From a virus: a stretch of DNA of 22,311 nucleotides. Positions 7,432 to 15,704 of this stretch are shown piece after piece. The stretch is from the IMG/VR virus record IMGVR_UViG_3300035698_005635, positions 1 through 22,311 of that record. One strand, given 5' to 3'. Position numbers and translations under genes: made by a program. Below the pieces are notes generated by a model. The model searched no databases and was not told the DNA's origin. It was given only the letters and a program-made list of their open reading frames with translations. Each line of letters starts with the position of its first letter. Position 1 is the first letter of the stretch.

Positions 7432-8667
7432 GCTAACAACCTAAACACACTAAAAAACGCACCGGGCATTATTGCCTCGCTCGCTGCAAAGATGCTTGCT
7501 GATAAAATGCAGTTTTGCAAAACTATCGACAAGGCGGATGAAAGCGATTTCAACGGCAAAAACGGCTACAACGCTGGCGACACTATCTATATAAACAAAA
7601 ACGCCCGCTTTGTTTCTGGGACAACCGCTGATATTACGTCTTCTATTCAAGATGTAAAAGAAGAGAAGGTTGCTCTTGTTCTTGACCAAAGACGCGTTAC
7701 TGGTATTGCTTTAACATCCTCTGAAATTGCTACAGAGATTTCTTTGAAGCAATGGGCTAACCGCATTCTTGATCCTGCGTTGTCTGAAATGGCGCAAAAG
7801 ATTGAATCCGCTTTTCTTGATAAAGCAGTCGATGCGACTAGCAACCTTGTCGGCACTGCTGGCTCAACTGTTTTCGACCTTGACACTATCTTGTCTGCTG
7901 GTCAAAAAATCGATGAGCATGCCTGTCCTGACTTGGACAACCGCTATTGCTTGCTAAACCCAGCCGCTCAGCGTTCTGCTGTAAATGCTAACAAAGCGTT
8001 GTTTAATAACACAACCGAAGTTGGTAAGCAGTACATTAAGGGTCGTATGGGTCAAGGTATGGGCTTCGAGTTCTTGTCTAACAACCTGCTTCCTCTTCAC
8101 ACAAACGGCAATGATGTTGTTTTTGAAGTTCGTACAACTGTATCGGTAGAAGGCCAAACAACACTTGTTGTTGAAGCTTTGACAACTACAACCGGAACAG
8201 TGAAAAAAGGCACAGTCTTTACAATCGGTAGCGTAAATGATGTTCACCCGATTACAAAAGACAGCCTTGGTTATGCTAAGCAATGGACTGTTGCCGCAGA
8301 CGCAACTGCGGACGCCTCAGGTTATGCAACCCTTACTTTGACAGAAGGTATCTATACTTCTGCCTCTGGCGGTTTGCAAAACGTAACGGCGTTTCCTGTC
8401 GATGGTGCTGCTATCACACCATTCGGCGCGGCTTCGACTGCTTACGTGCAAAACTTGGCTTACCACAAATCTGCTTTCCGTATGGTGTCCGTTCCTTTGG
8501 TCACACCTGATGGTACAGACATGGCGGCTCAGAAAACTGTAGACGGCATCACAATCCGCGTTATTCGTGATTATGACGTTCTGACAGACAAGCTCATTAT
8601 GCGCCTTGACTTCCTTGGCGGTATTGCAGCGGTTCGTCCAGAGTGGGCAGTCCGTATTTCTGCTTAA
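7429..8667 (+). CDS. Major capsid (coat) protein, P22 gp5 family
   Basis: 412 residues (P22 gp5 has 430), HK97 fold with the P22-type inserted domain. The family signature is clear: ANNLNTLKNAPGIIASLAAK at the N-terminus; VALVLDQRRVTGIALTSSEIATEI (~84-107) in the region equivalent to the P22 FFQLRADDL segment; LDPALSEMAQKIESAFLDKA; an inserted-domain region (~225-335) with TLVVEALTTTTGTVKKGTVFTIGSVNDVHP; and a C-terminus with AYHKSAFRMVSVPL and IIVRVIRDYDVLTDK-type sequence leading to GGIAAVRPEWAVRI. It forms the icosahedral shell. It has the strongest ribosome-binding site and is closed by the best terminator here, as expected for the most abundant product. Confidence 0.95.
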   Translation: MANNLNTLKNAPGIIASLAAKMLADKMQFCKTIDKADESDFNGKNGYNAGDTIYINKNARFVSGTTADITSSIQDVKEEKVALVLDQRRVTGIALTSSEIATEISLKQWANRILDPALSEMAQKIESAFLDKAVDATSNLVGTAGSTVFDLDTILSAGQKIDEHACPDLDNRYCLLNPAAQRSAVNANKALFNNTTEVGKQYIKGRMGQGMGFEFLSNNLLPLHTNGNDVVFEVRTTVSVEGQTTLVVEALTTTTGTVKKGTVFTIGSVNDVHPITKDSLGYAKQWTVAADATADASGYATLTLTEGIYTSASGGLQNVTAFPVDGAAITPFGAASTAYVQNLAYHKSAFRMVSVPLVTPDGTDMAAQKTVDGITIRVIRDYDVLTDKLIMRLDFLGGIAAVRPEWAVRISA

Positions 8668-8673
8668 ATAAAT

Positions 8674-8706
8674 AAAGTAGGGGCTTAGCGGCCCCTACTT
8701 TTCTTT
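8674..8706 (+). terminator. Rho-independent terminator after coat gene
   Basis: AAGTAGGGGC (8675-8684) and GCCCCTACTT (8691-8700) form a perfect 10-bp GC-rich stem with a 6-base loop (TTAGCG), extended by A8674-T8701 and followed by TTTCTTT. Placed 7 bases after the coat stop, it should lower transcription of the tail genes relative to coat. Confidence 0.92.
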
Positions 8707-8722
8707 AACATTGGAGTAAAAA

Positions 8723-8965
8723 ATGACGGTAACATTGAAAAAAGGCGATGCTGTGAAAGTGCTTTCCGAAGACAGCACACTTATCGCGCATTTAAAAAAC
8801 GAAGGCTGGACTTCTAGCGGCGCAGAGAAAAAAGAAAAGCCAGTTGAAAAAGATACCGCAGACCGCGAGGCTCTTTTTGCGCAAGCCACAGAACTAGGGT
8901 TAAAACCACACCACAAAACAGGTGTTGACAAATTAACCGAGATTATTGCGGACGCTAAAAAATGA
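8723..8965 (+). CDS. Small HeH/LEM-like domain protein (80 aa)
   Basis: GGAG stands 7 bases before the ATG, just after the coat terminator. The N-terminal half (MTVTLKKGDAVKVLSEDSTL) reads as a short beta-rich segment; a Lys/Glu linker (EKKEKPVEKD) follows; the C-terminus (REALFAQATELGLKPHHKTGVDKLTEIIADA, residues 48-78) has the helix-extension-helix pattern of HeH/LEM/SAP-like modules often found in small phage proteins next to the head genes. Likely a nucleic-acid- or protein-binding accessory between head and tail genes; P22 has no clear counterpart here. Stop overlaps the next start (ATGA). Confidence 0.7.
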   Translation: MTVTLKKGDAVKVLSEDSTLIAHLKNEGWTSSGAEKKEKPVEKDTADREALFAQATELGLKPHHKTGVDKLTEIIADAKK

Positions 8966-9651
8966 CAACAGCCCTTCGCATAATTACTTCGGCATTAAGG
9001 AAAGCTGGCGTTCTCACAATGGGAGAAACACCCGCTGCGGATGATGCTATCGACTGCCTTGAAATGCTTAACGATATGATTGCGAGCTGGTCTAATGATA
9101 GCTTAATTGTTTACGCTCGGACTCTTGAGAGCTTCCCTGTAGTTTCTGGAACAACGTCTTATACTATAGGCTCGGGCGGTACGTTTGATACGGCCCGGCC
9201 TATACGTATAATTTCGGCGTACGTTCGCTCTGCAACGATAGATTATCCGCTGCAAGTGATTAATGACGAGAATTATGCCGATGTTGGTATAAAAAGCATA
9301 GGCGGTATTCCTCAGTTTTTGAATTACACGAACGAATACCCCTTGGCTACAATCAACCTATTCCCAGCGCCAACAACAGGCTATAGTTTATTTTTATTGA
9401 CAGAGAAACAATTATCTGAATTTACACTTAATCAGACCGTGGCGCTTCCGCCGGGCTGGAAAAGGGCGCTTATTTACAACTTAGCGATGGAATTAGGCCC
9501 GGAGTATGGGCAGCCGACTTCGCAAGGTGTTTTTAATACCGCGAATGAAAGTAAAGCTTTGTTACGCGCCGCTGTTATGGCCGCAAAGCCGATGCAGTGG
9601 GATACTGGCGTATCGTCTGCTGATAATATCTATGGGGGTTGGAATAATTGA
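8962..9651 (+). CDS. Tail accessory factor (P22 gp4-like)
   Basis: 229 residues. The N-terminal helix pair TALRIITSALRKAGVLTMGETPAADDAIDCLEMLNDMIASW (~2-43) and the following SYTIGSGGTFDTARPIRIISAYVR belong to the P22 gp4 / head-completion family. This protein binds under the portal as the first ring of the tail hub and creates the surface for the gp10-like protein. It is longer than P22 gp4 (166 aa) because of a C-terminal alpha/beta extension including PPGWKRALIYNLAMELGPEYG, a motif shared by many gp4-like adaptors. It is coupled at both ends: ATGA with the gene before and TTGA with the gene after. Confidence 0.88.
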   Translation: MTTALRIITSALRKAGVLTMGETPAADDAIDCLEMLNDMIASWSNDSLIVYARTLESFPVVSGTTSYTIGSGGTFDTARPIRIISAYVRSATIDYPLQVINDENYADVGIKSIGGIPQFLNYTNEYPLATINLFPAPTTGYSLFLLTEKQLSEFTLNQTVALPPGWKRALIYNLAMELGPEYGQPTSQGVFNTANESKALLRAAVMAAKPMQWDTGVSSADNIYGGWNN

Positions 9652-11054
9652 AGGTTGGAATTGTCGGCCCATCTTATGAAATGCGTTCTTTGCCATTTGA
9701 TGCGCAGAGATCGATTAATCTTTTCCCCGTTTTTGACCAGCGGGGTAAAGAGGTTGCCGCTATGTATTCCACGCCCGGCAAGGTTCTGTTTGGAACTGCG
9801 GGAGTAGGTCCGGGGCGCGGCACCTTTGCCTCAAGTAATGGCAGGGCGTTTTCTGTCTCCGGCGCACAAATATATGAGGTTCTAAGCAACGGCGATACTG
9901 TGGAGATTGGCGGTCTTGACCAGTCTTCCGGCCTTATAACTATTGCGGAGAACAACACTCAGCTTGCCGTATGCGATGGGTTTAGTTTATATATTTTAAC
10001 ATATTCAACTGATGTATGGGTAAAAGTAAGCGCTGCTGGTTTTCCTGCTGGCGGCGCTGGCACTGTTACATTCATAGATGGTTATTTTGTTGTTAATGAA
10101 AACAACTCAGGCAGGTTCTTTATTTCTGCAATAAATAACGGCTTGCTCTGGGATGCTTTGGATTTTGCAACCGCCGAGAGCAGCCCTGATAAATTAGTCG
10201 CCTGCATAAACGCAGTCGGCCAGCTTTGGCTTTTCGGCGATAAAACAACAGAGATATGGTCAAACACTGGCGATAGCACATTCCCGTTCCGCCGTGTTTC
10301 CGGCGCTGTTATGGAGGCCGGAACGACTTCCGCTTTTTCTTTTGTTGAAATGGATAATAGTATTTTTTGGGTAGGGCAGGATGAATACGGGAGCGGCGTT
10401 GTGTATAGAACGCAAGGCTTTTCGCCTGCGCGTATTTCAACAACCGCAATTGAAAAACGCATTCAAGAGGCAACTGATTTAGAAAGCCTCACCTCTTGGG
10501 CGTACCAAGAAGAGGGTGCATCTTTTTATGTAATAACAGGCGGCGGGCTTGAGACTTCTCTTGTTTACGACTTGACCACGCAACAATGGCATGAACGCGC
10601 CTTTATGAATAGTGACGGAGATTTTGAGCAAGACCTTGCACAAGATCACATGTTTGCGTTTGGCAAGCATATTGTTAATGATAGAAGAAATGGCAATATA
10701 TACGATATGTCATTGGATTATTACGATGATGCAGGCGAAGAATTGGTTCGTGAAAGAATTTACACGCATTTAAGTGACGAGGGCCAAAGAATAAGGTACA
10801 ATAGTCTTGAAATAGGTTTTGAGGTTGGTGTAGGCTTACAAACGGGCCAAGGCTCAAATCCCCTTGTTTCCTTCTGCCTAAGCAAAGATGGCGGTCGTAG
10901 ATGGACTGATTGGGTCACTTCATCAATAGGCGCGGTAGGCAAATACCAAACAAAAGTTGTTTTTAGACGTTTGGGGATTGCCGAGCAAATGACATTTAGA
11001 TTAAGAATTACGGAGCCAGTACGCGTTGCCATAACAGGAAGTTATTTGTTATGA
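9648..11054 (+). CDS. Packaged-DNA stabilisation protein (P22 gp10-like)
   Basis: 468 residues, nearly the length of P22 gp10 (472), directly after the gp4-like gene as in P22. Recognisable pieces are SLPFDAQRSINLFPVFDQRGKEVAAMYSTPG near the N-terminus, and beta-propeller-like blades such as TFIDGYFVVNENNSGRFFIS and VGQLWLFGDKTTEIWSNTGD (~175-220), ending in VFRRLGIAEQMTFRLRITEPV. It plugs the portal channel after packaging and carries the fibres or needle. The start is TTG (9648), overlapping the previous stop as TTGA, with GGGGG at 9634-9638; the next ATG would lose conserved N-terminal sequence. Confidence 0.9.
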   Translation: MKVGIVGPSYEMRSLPFDAQRSINLFPVFDQRGKEVAAMYSTPGKVLFGTAGVGPGRGTFASSNGRAFSVSGAQIYEVLSNGDTVEIGGLDQSSGLITIAENNTQLAVCDGFSLYILTYSTDVWVKVSAAGFPAGGAGTVTFIDGYFVVNENNSGRFFISAINNGLLWDALDFATAESSPDKLVACINAVGQLWLFGDKTTEIWSNTGDSTFPFRRVSGAVMEAGTTSAFSFVEMDNSIFWVGQDEYGSGVVYRTQGFSPARISTTAIEKRIQEATDLESLTSWAYQEEGASFYVITGGGLETSLVYDLTTQQWHERAFMNSDGDFEQDLAQDHMFAFGKHIVNDRRNGNIYDMSLDYYDDAGEELVRERIYTHLSDEGQRIRYNSLEIGFEVGVGLQTGQGSNPLVSFCLSKDGGRRWTDWVTSSIGAVGKYQTKVVFRRLGIAEQMTFRLRITEPVRVAITGSYLL

Positions 11055-11482
11055 GTGTTCGCGCAGCCCCTATATATGAGCCTGTAGTCGATCAAGGCGG
11101 TGTTGCGAATATCCCTTGGATTGATTTCTTTAATGGTATTTTTGAAGGTGATGCCGGGACAGACTGGACACCAACCTTCACAGACCTAACCTCAACCGGA
11201 GCGCCTACTTTATCCGGTCGTTATTGGCGCATCAATCAAAATCTTGTCGTTTTTCAAATAACAATTATCCCTGCAACCAACACGACAAGCGTAGCGGGTA
11301 CAACATATTGTGATAATTTTCCGCTTCTTTTCAGCACAAATAGCGTTTGTTTTGTAAGCACTGGGACAGGGGCCGTCCAAGGTATAGGCGGCATTCCTGC
11401 GAGTAATAGTAGAATTTATCCCCCGGCTTGGACAGCCGAAACTTTAACTTTAACAATCACAGGATTCGGAGTAGCGAGATAA
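11051..11482 (+). CDS. Small beta-rich tail protein, possible needle/knob (143 aa)
   Basis: ATGA overlap with the gp10-like gene. After an N-terminal segment with conserved-looking aromatics (NIPWIDFFNGIFEGDAGTDWTP) the remainder is strand-rich and small-residue-rich (SGRYWRINQNLVVFQITIIPATNTTSVAGTTYCDNFPL), a pattern seen in small C-terminal knobs of phage fibres. It holds the place of the gp26 needle of P22 but lacks the long coiled coil of a needle. A hub-capping or receptor-binding knob is the best guess, from position and composition. Confidence 0.65.
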   Translation: MSVRAAPIYEPVVDQGGVANIPWIDFFNGIFEGDAGTDWTPTFTDLTSTGAPTLSGRYWRINQNLVVFQITIIPATNTTSVAGTTYCDNFPLLFSTNSVCFVSTGTGAVQGIGGIPASNSRIYPPAWTAETLTLTITGFGVAR

Positions 11483-12639
11483 TGGAACAAGAATATATGC
11501 AAGAGCCACAGGTTCAAGATGTAATGCAAGAAGCCGCAGACGCAGGGCGTGGTGGCGATACTGTCATGGCTCACATGACACTTGGCGAAGTTGTTATTCC
11601 AAGGGATATAGCGCAAGACCCGGAAGTGCAGCAAATTTTACAATCTATCTTTGATGCCTACGGTGTAGACCCCGGCGAGTTTACTGTAGGGGATGCGGCA
11701 AACAAAATAAACCCAGAAACCGGACAGCCCGAGTTTGGGTTTTTCAGTAGCATTAAGAGATTCTTTAAGAAAGTCGCGCCTATCGCCCTTCCTATTCTTG
11801 GTAGCCTTATCCCCGGTGTTGGTACTGCTCTAGGCGCGGCCCTTGGTGGTGGTCTAGGTGGTGCTATTTCTGGCGGCGGTGTAAAAGGGATTTTGAAGGG
11901 CGCGGCCCTCGGCGGCGCCGGGGGTTATCTTAGCGGCTCCTTGGGCGGCCTTGGCGGTATTTTAGGCACAAAAGCAGGAACCGCTCTTGCAGGCGGTATT
12001 GGCCCTACGCAGGGTTCCGGCATTCTAGGGGCTTTGACGGGCGGCGGTGTAAAAAGCTTGTTTTCTGGCGGTGCGACTGGCGGGCTTGGGGGTATTTCCA
12101 GCCTTATTCGTCCCGCTACGTCTATCATTAGCGGCATTAAAAGCACTGATACACAAAACGAAATGCAAAAACAACTTCTTGCGGCTCAAGGTAAGGCGGC
12201 GCAAGCGTACGCACCGTACACGCAGGCCGGAACAACAGCAACGCAGAATCTCGCAAGCGGGTTTGATCCCTCTAACCTAGGGAATGATCCCGTCTATCAA
12301 TACCGCGTGCAGCAGGGGCAAATCGCCCTTGATAGGGGTTTGAGCGCACAAGGTTTAGGACAATCCGGCGCAGCGATTAAAGCCGCACAGGATCAAGCAC
12401 AAGGCCTTGCACAACAGCAATACGACACTGCGTATCAACAATGGTTACAGCGCAACCAAGGCCTCTCAAACCAAGGCTACGGGGCGGCAGGGGCGAATGC
12501 TGATGTTGCGGGCAATGTTGGCAACATCCAAGCCAATGCGACCTCGCAAAAATCAAACATCTTTAACCAAACGCTTGCGGACCTGGTTGGCAGAAAAGTT
12601 ACGGGTTACGACACAAACGGGAATCCCATTTATGGTTAA
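11482..12639 (+). CDS. Ejection/DNA-transfer protein 1, glycine-zipper
   Basis: 385 residues. The start is the ATG overlapping the previous TAA (TAATG) with GGAG ten bases before it; a longer frame from 11428 would be read out of the upstream gene. The N-terminal GRGGDTVMAHMTLGEVVIPRDI (22-43) is the D-T-x-x-A-H-x-T-x-G-E-V-V-I-P motif of podoviral internal virion proteins. Residues ~98-205 form a Gly/Ala zipper (GTALGAALGGGLGGAISGGG) able to insert in a membrane. The C-terminal third (YAPYTQAGTTATQNL, QYRVQQGQIALDRGLSAQGLGQSGAA) is typical of DNA-transfer proteins. It likely exits the virion first and lines a trans-envelope channel, in the gp7/gp20 role. Confidence 0.82.
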   Translation: MEQEYMQEPQVQDVMQEAADAGRGGDTVMAHMTLGEVVIPRDIAQDPEVQQILQSIFDAYGVDPGEFTVGDAANKINPETGQPEFGFFSSIKRFFKKVAPIALPILGSLIPGVGTALGAALGGGLGGAISGGGVKGILKGAALGGAGGYLSGSLGGLGGILGTKAGTALAGGIGPTQGSGILGALTGGGVKSLFSGGATGGLGGISSLIRPATSIISGIKSTDTQNEMQKQLLAAQGKAAQAYAPYTQAGTTATQNLASGFDPSNLGNDPVYQYRVQQGQIALDRGLSAQGLGQSGAAIKAAQDQAQGLAQQQYDTAYQQWLQRNQGLSNQGYGAAGANADVAGNVGNIQANATSQKSNIFNQTLADLVGRKVTGYDTNGNPIYG

Positions 12640-12838
12640 TTTTATTTCAAGGGCGATTAACGGGGTGCAGCAAGAGCAGCAAGCCTTGCAGGGGCAGCAA
12701 TACCAGCCTCCGCAGCAGTTCCAACAACCGCCGCAGTTTTCACAACAGCCTCCCATGATGGACCCTTACGGGCAGCAAATAGGTGGTTTAAAACAAGCTT
12801 TAATGATGGCAGCAGGGGGATATTATGGCCGGACCTGA
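12632..12838 (+). CDS. Pro/Gln-rich small protein (68 aa)
   Basis: ATG at 12632 overlaps the end of ejection protein 1 by 8 bases and the stop overlaps the next start by 14, so it fits snugly between two ejection genes. The product starts MVNFISRAINGVQQEQQALQ, continues as a disordered QPPQQFQQPPQFSQQPPMM stretch and ends in GGLKQALMMAAGGYYGRT, a short hydrophobic helix. The same frame is open upstream inside the previous gene, but that part is a shadow. The composition fits a virion-internal linker or ejection accessory; no family recognised. Confidence 0.55.
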   Translation: MVNFISRAINGVQQEQQALQGQQYQPPQQFQQPPQFSQQPPMMDPYGQQIGGLKQALMMAAGGYYGRT

Positions 12839-13817
12839 TTTATCCGTTTTTCGCAATACAAACTCTTTTAACGATTACATAAGAGCGCAAGAGGAGTTTG
12901 ATTTTAAAAAGCAGCAGGTTTTGCAGCAATCAAAAGGGCAAGACCCTGCGGCTGTAAAACTCGCGAATGAGCTTCAAACAGCGAGAGCTGCTGGAGACAC
13001 GCAGCGTATCAATGATTTAACTGTGGCCGCAAAGCTTTATGATAGAGGTGTTGTCACAGACCAATTTGGCCAGCCTATCGCTATGGGAGGTTATGGTGAT
13101 GCTGTTGGCTCTATCGCAGGGACAAAGAAGACTTATGAAGCTAACGCGCAGAACTCAAGCGATTTATACTTTGATCCACAGATAGCTGGCGCGGAGTCTG
13201 CTGCGAAGTACCAGCAAGAAAGCTTATATAAACCACAGATAGAGCAAGAGGTTGCGCAAAGAAAAGCGAACGTAGAGCTAGGCAGCGCCCCTGTCATTGA
13301 ATCAGCCAAGATAGAGGCCAAAAAAACATCAGAAACACGCAACGATCTAAAAGAAATGGAGGCCAACCTTCCCCAGCTTTTAGAAACTACAAAGCAATTA
13401 AGCGCTCTCGGGCAAAAAGCCACTTACACGACGCTAGGTAGAATTGGCGACACTATAAGAATCGAGACTGGCGGCGTCACTGGTCTTTACGGCCCATCTG
13501 AGGGCGCTATAGCTAGGAAAGAATATACTTCGCTTGTGGATAATCAGGTTTTGCCATTGCTCCGGCAAACTTTCGGCGCGGCCTTTACGGAAAAAGAAGG
13601 CGAAAAATTAAATAAAACGCTAGGGGATGTAAACGCAAGCCCACAAGAGAAAGACGCTGTTCTTAAATCGTTCATAAAGCAAAAAGTAGCGTCTATCGCA
13701 ACAAAACAGCGCGAGCTTGGTATACAACCAGCCCCGCAAAAGGGTGAAATTGTTGACGGGTACATGTTCTTAGGCGGCGATAGAAACGATCAAAAAAACT
13801 GGAAAAAATATAAATGA
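12825..13817 (+). CDS. Ejection/DNA-transfer protein 2 (330 aa)
   Basis: GGGGG stands 6 bases before the ATG. A mostly helical, Gln/Ala-rich protein without membrane segments: RAQEEFDFKKQQVLQQS near the N-terminus, a helical middle (ESAKIEAKKTSETRNDLKEMEANLPQLLETTKQL, ~165-198), then TLGRIGDTIRIETGG and VLPLLRQTFGAAFTEKEGEKLNKTLGD, a block common to phage DNA-transfer proteins. The C-terminal GYMFLGGDRNDQKNWKKYK matches the G-Y-x-F-x-G-G-D-x-x-x-x-x-N-W ending seen on many ejection proteins. By position it corresponds to P22 gp20; no pairwise similarity to gp20 is claimed. Confidence 0.8.
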   Translation: MAGPDLSVFRNTNSFNDYIRAQEEFDFKKQQVLQQSKGQDPAAVKLANELQTARAAGDTQRINDLTVAAKLYDRGVVTDQFGQPIAMGGYGDAVGSIAGTKKTYEANAQNSSDLYFDPQIAGAESAAKYQQESLYKPQIEQEVAQRKANVELGSAPVIESAKIEAKKTSETRNDLKEMEANLPQLLETTKQLSALGQKATYTTLGRIGDTIRIETGGVTGLYGPSEGAIARKEYTSLVDNQVLPLLRQTFGAAFTEKEGEKLNKTLGDVNASPQEKDAVLKSFIKQKVASIATKQRELGIQPAPQKGEIVDGYMFLGGDRNDQKNWKKYK

Positions 13818-15610
13818 AGCCTTGGGAAAGACAGTATAGCACCACGGCAGCGCAAAACCTTCCTACTGGCGGGCAGTTTGCGTATAATGACGACATAGGC
13901 GCTATCCCCATGGATGAGAGCGATATTCTTAACGCTATAGCGCCAAACGAGCAGCCTAAGCCATGGGAGCGTGAATATGCGCAAGGGGCCGTTGAAGCGC
14001 AGCCTAATGACTTACAGCAAGCGTTCGAGGATAAAAAGGCTGGTATAGGCTCGCGGATAAGTGAGCGCTTCCAAGAGCGGGATAAAAAACTACAAGAAGC
14101 GAGCGAAAACCCTAATTTTGCTGGAGGTGAGGCTGGATTGATGTATAATGCTATCGGGCAGAATATGCAAAAGGCGTTTTCTGATGTTCCCGCCGAAGTA
14201 ATAACAAGCGTTTCTAATGCTATACCACAATCAGTAAAGGATTATGGCTCACGTGTATATTCTAGCTTTACGAATGATGGTATCGTGGGTCCTGTTGCCA
14301 ATATGGCGCTCGGTGGTGCGCGCGCTTTGCTGGGTAACGCAGCACAGGGTTACGATAAGTTCAAAGGAAATTATCCAACAGCCGGACTCTACGCCGATTC
14401 CACGCTTGGCTTTGGGAATGCTGCGCTATCCGCGCTCCCAGTCAAAGGGGAAAGCATACCGTCTAGAGCTTTGGCCCCCGCACAAAAAGCAGTAGACATC
14501 ACAGGCAAGGCTGTAGGGACCGCGGTATCATACCCTATCAATAGAGGTATCGAAAACGCTGTAACAAACAGCCTTGATGATTACGCGTTTTCATTGGCTA
14601 AAAAAGCGCGTGATATGGGTATTGAAATACCGATGGATGCTATCGCGCCGGATGGCCCCTTTAAGGGTTTGGCGCAAGTTTCACAATCAACTCCATTTTC
14701 TGGTGTTAAAGCTATAGATAAAGCGAACCTTGAAAAATGGAGCGCACAAGTAGGAAGAACAATCGGCTCTGATAAGCCAATAAATGCGCAAGTTTTAGCG
14801 CAAGCAAAAGAGCGCTTCGGCAAGCAGTTCGATAGAATTGAAACAGGGCGCAATATTCCTGTAAATCAAGACTTTATATCAGGCATTGAGGATTTACGCA
14901 CAGTCGCGAATGAGGCCTCTACTTTAGATGTTGGCAATGTTATCAACCGCCAGCTTGATAAAATAGAAAGCAATATAAAGCTTTATCCTGAATTACCGTT
15001 TAACGCTCGCAATATGAAGGCGGAGATTCCTGTAGAAACGCTTGCAAGCCTTAGAAAGAAAGTTAATAAACTATCCGGCAGCGGCTCGAATTACGAAATA
15101 TCGAGCGCCCTTGGTGATATTGAAGGATATTTATCCGATAAAATTATCGATAGCTTACCTGAGGCTGGCCGCGCTGAATATGGCGCACTAAAGCGTCAAT
15201 ATAGAAACTTTATCGCCATTAAAAAAGCCGTGAAGCTTGACCCTGAAAACGCTCTTTCCAGCCCTACAAAACTACTTAATTCTGTCGCGACTGTTTACAA
15301 AGACTTTCCGACAGGCGGCGGTGGAGAGCTTGGAGACCTTGCAAGAATCGGCAAGATGTTTTTATCTCCCCGCGCTATAGGCTCGCCAACTTTTGAGAAG
15401 TTAGCAACGGCTGGCGCGTTGATGTCTGTCCCAGCCGCGCTCACAAACCCTTTAATCACAGTCGGCGCGGGGCTTGGTGTTGCGGGCGGCAGACTGGGAA
15501 AAAGTGTTGTTTATAATCAAAAAGCAATTGATAATGCTATCGCAAAATCCTTGAATTTACAAGACTTACAAAAAGCATTTGAAGCTAGAAAAGGCCTTGG
15601 CGCTCCCTAA
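13814..15610 (+). CDS. Ejection/DNA-transfer protein 3 (P22 gp16 position)
   Basis: 598 residues, close to the 609 of P22 gp16, which must leave the capsid for DNA to cross the inner membrane. Coupled to the preceding gene by ATGA. A short motif KPWER-[QE]-Y is repeated at residues 2-8 and 49-55. The central part is helical with Gly/Ala stretches (MALGGARALLGNAAQGYDKFKG ~172-193); a long helical region with ASLRKKVNKLSGSG follows; and near the C-terminus (about 535-565, TAGALMSVPAALTNPLITVG and on) is a hydrophobic Gly/Ala segment that could span a membrane. No lytic-enzyme motif was seen. The gene ends the ejection cluster and precedes a 94-base gap. Confidence 0.82.
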   Translation: MKPWERQYSTTAAQNLPTGGQFAYNDDIGAIPMDESDILNAIAPNEQPKPWEREYAQGAVEAQPNDLQQAFEDKKAGIGSRISERFQERDKKLQEASENPNFAGGEAGLMYNAIGQNMQKAFSDVPAEVITSVSNAIPQSVKDYGSRVYSSFTNDGIVGPVANMALGGARALLGNAAQGYDKFKGNYPTAGLYADSTLGFGNAALSALPVKGESIPSRALAPAQKAVDITGKAVGTAVSYPINRGIENAVTNSLDDYAFSLAKKARDMGIEIPMDAIAPDGPFKGLAQVSQSTPFSGVKAIDKANLEKWSAQVGRTIGSDKPINAQVLAQAKERFGKQFDRIETGRNIPVNQDFISGIEDLRTVANEASTLDVGNVINRQLDKIESNIKLYPELPFNARNMKAEIPVETLASLRKKVNKLSGSGSNYEISSALGDIEGYLSDKIIDSLPEAGRAEYGALKRQYRNFIAIKKAVKLDPENALSSPTKLLNSVATVYKDFPTGGGGELGDLARIGKMFLSPRAIGSPTFEKLATAGALMSVPAALTNPLITVGAGLGVAGGRLGKSVVYNQKAIDNAIAKSLNLQDLQKAFEARKGLGAP

Positions 15611-15662
15611 GACTTCTAGCAAACTATATAAAAACGTGGTAAGATACCGCGAAACCCGCCGA

Positions 15663-15680
15663 TACCGTGTTTTCATGGTG
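15663..15680 (+). promoter_or_regulatory. Hairpin upstream of tail fibre gene
   Basis: TACCGTG-TTTT-CATGGTG folds into a 7-pair stem counting two G-U pairs. It lies 24 bases before the fibre ATG in the 94-base gap 15611-15704. GATACCG also occurs twice as a direct repeat (15643 and 15661). No convincing promoter, no T-run and only a weak ribosome-binding site (AACGAAAG) are present. It could be a processing or regulatory site; the evidence is modest. Confidence 0.3.
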
Positions 15681-15704
15681 GCATAAAGTAACGAAAGTTT
15701 ATTT

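Noticed and set aside
9720-9752. Inverted repeat CTTTTCCCCG / CGGGGTAAAG inside the gp10-like gene
   Set aside because: Short arms with a mismatch and an 11-base loop within firm coding sequence; expected by chance.
12407-12631. Upstream extension of the Pro/Gln-rich protein frame
   Set aside because: It overlaps firm ejection-protein coding sequence in another frame and reads as a basic, irregular shadow.
12553-12756. Minus-strand Cys/Gly-rich frame
   Set aside because: It is the antisense shadow of the Pro/Gln-rich gene, whose codons read as Cys, Gly and Trp in reverse.
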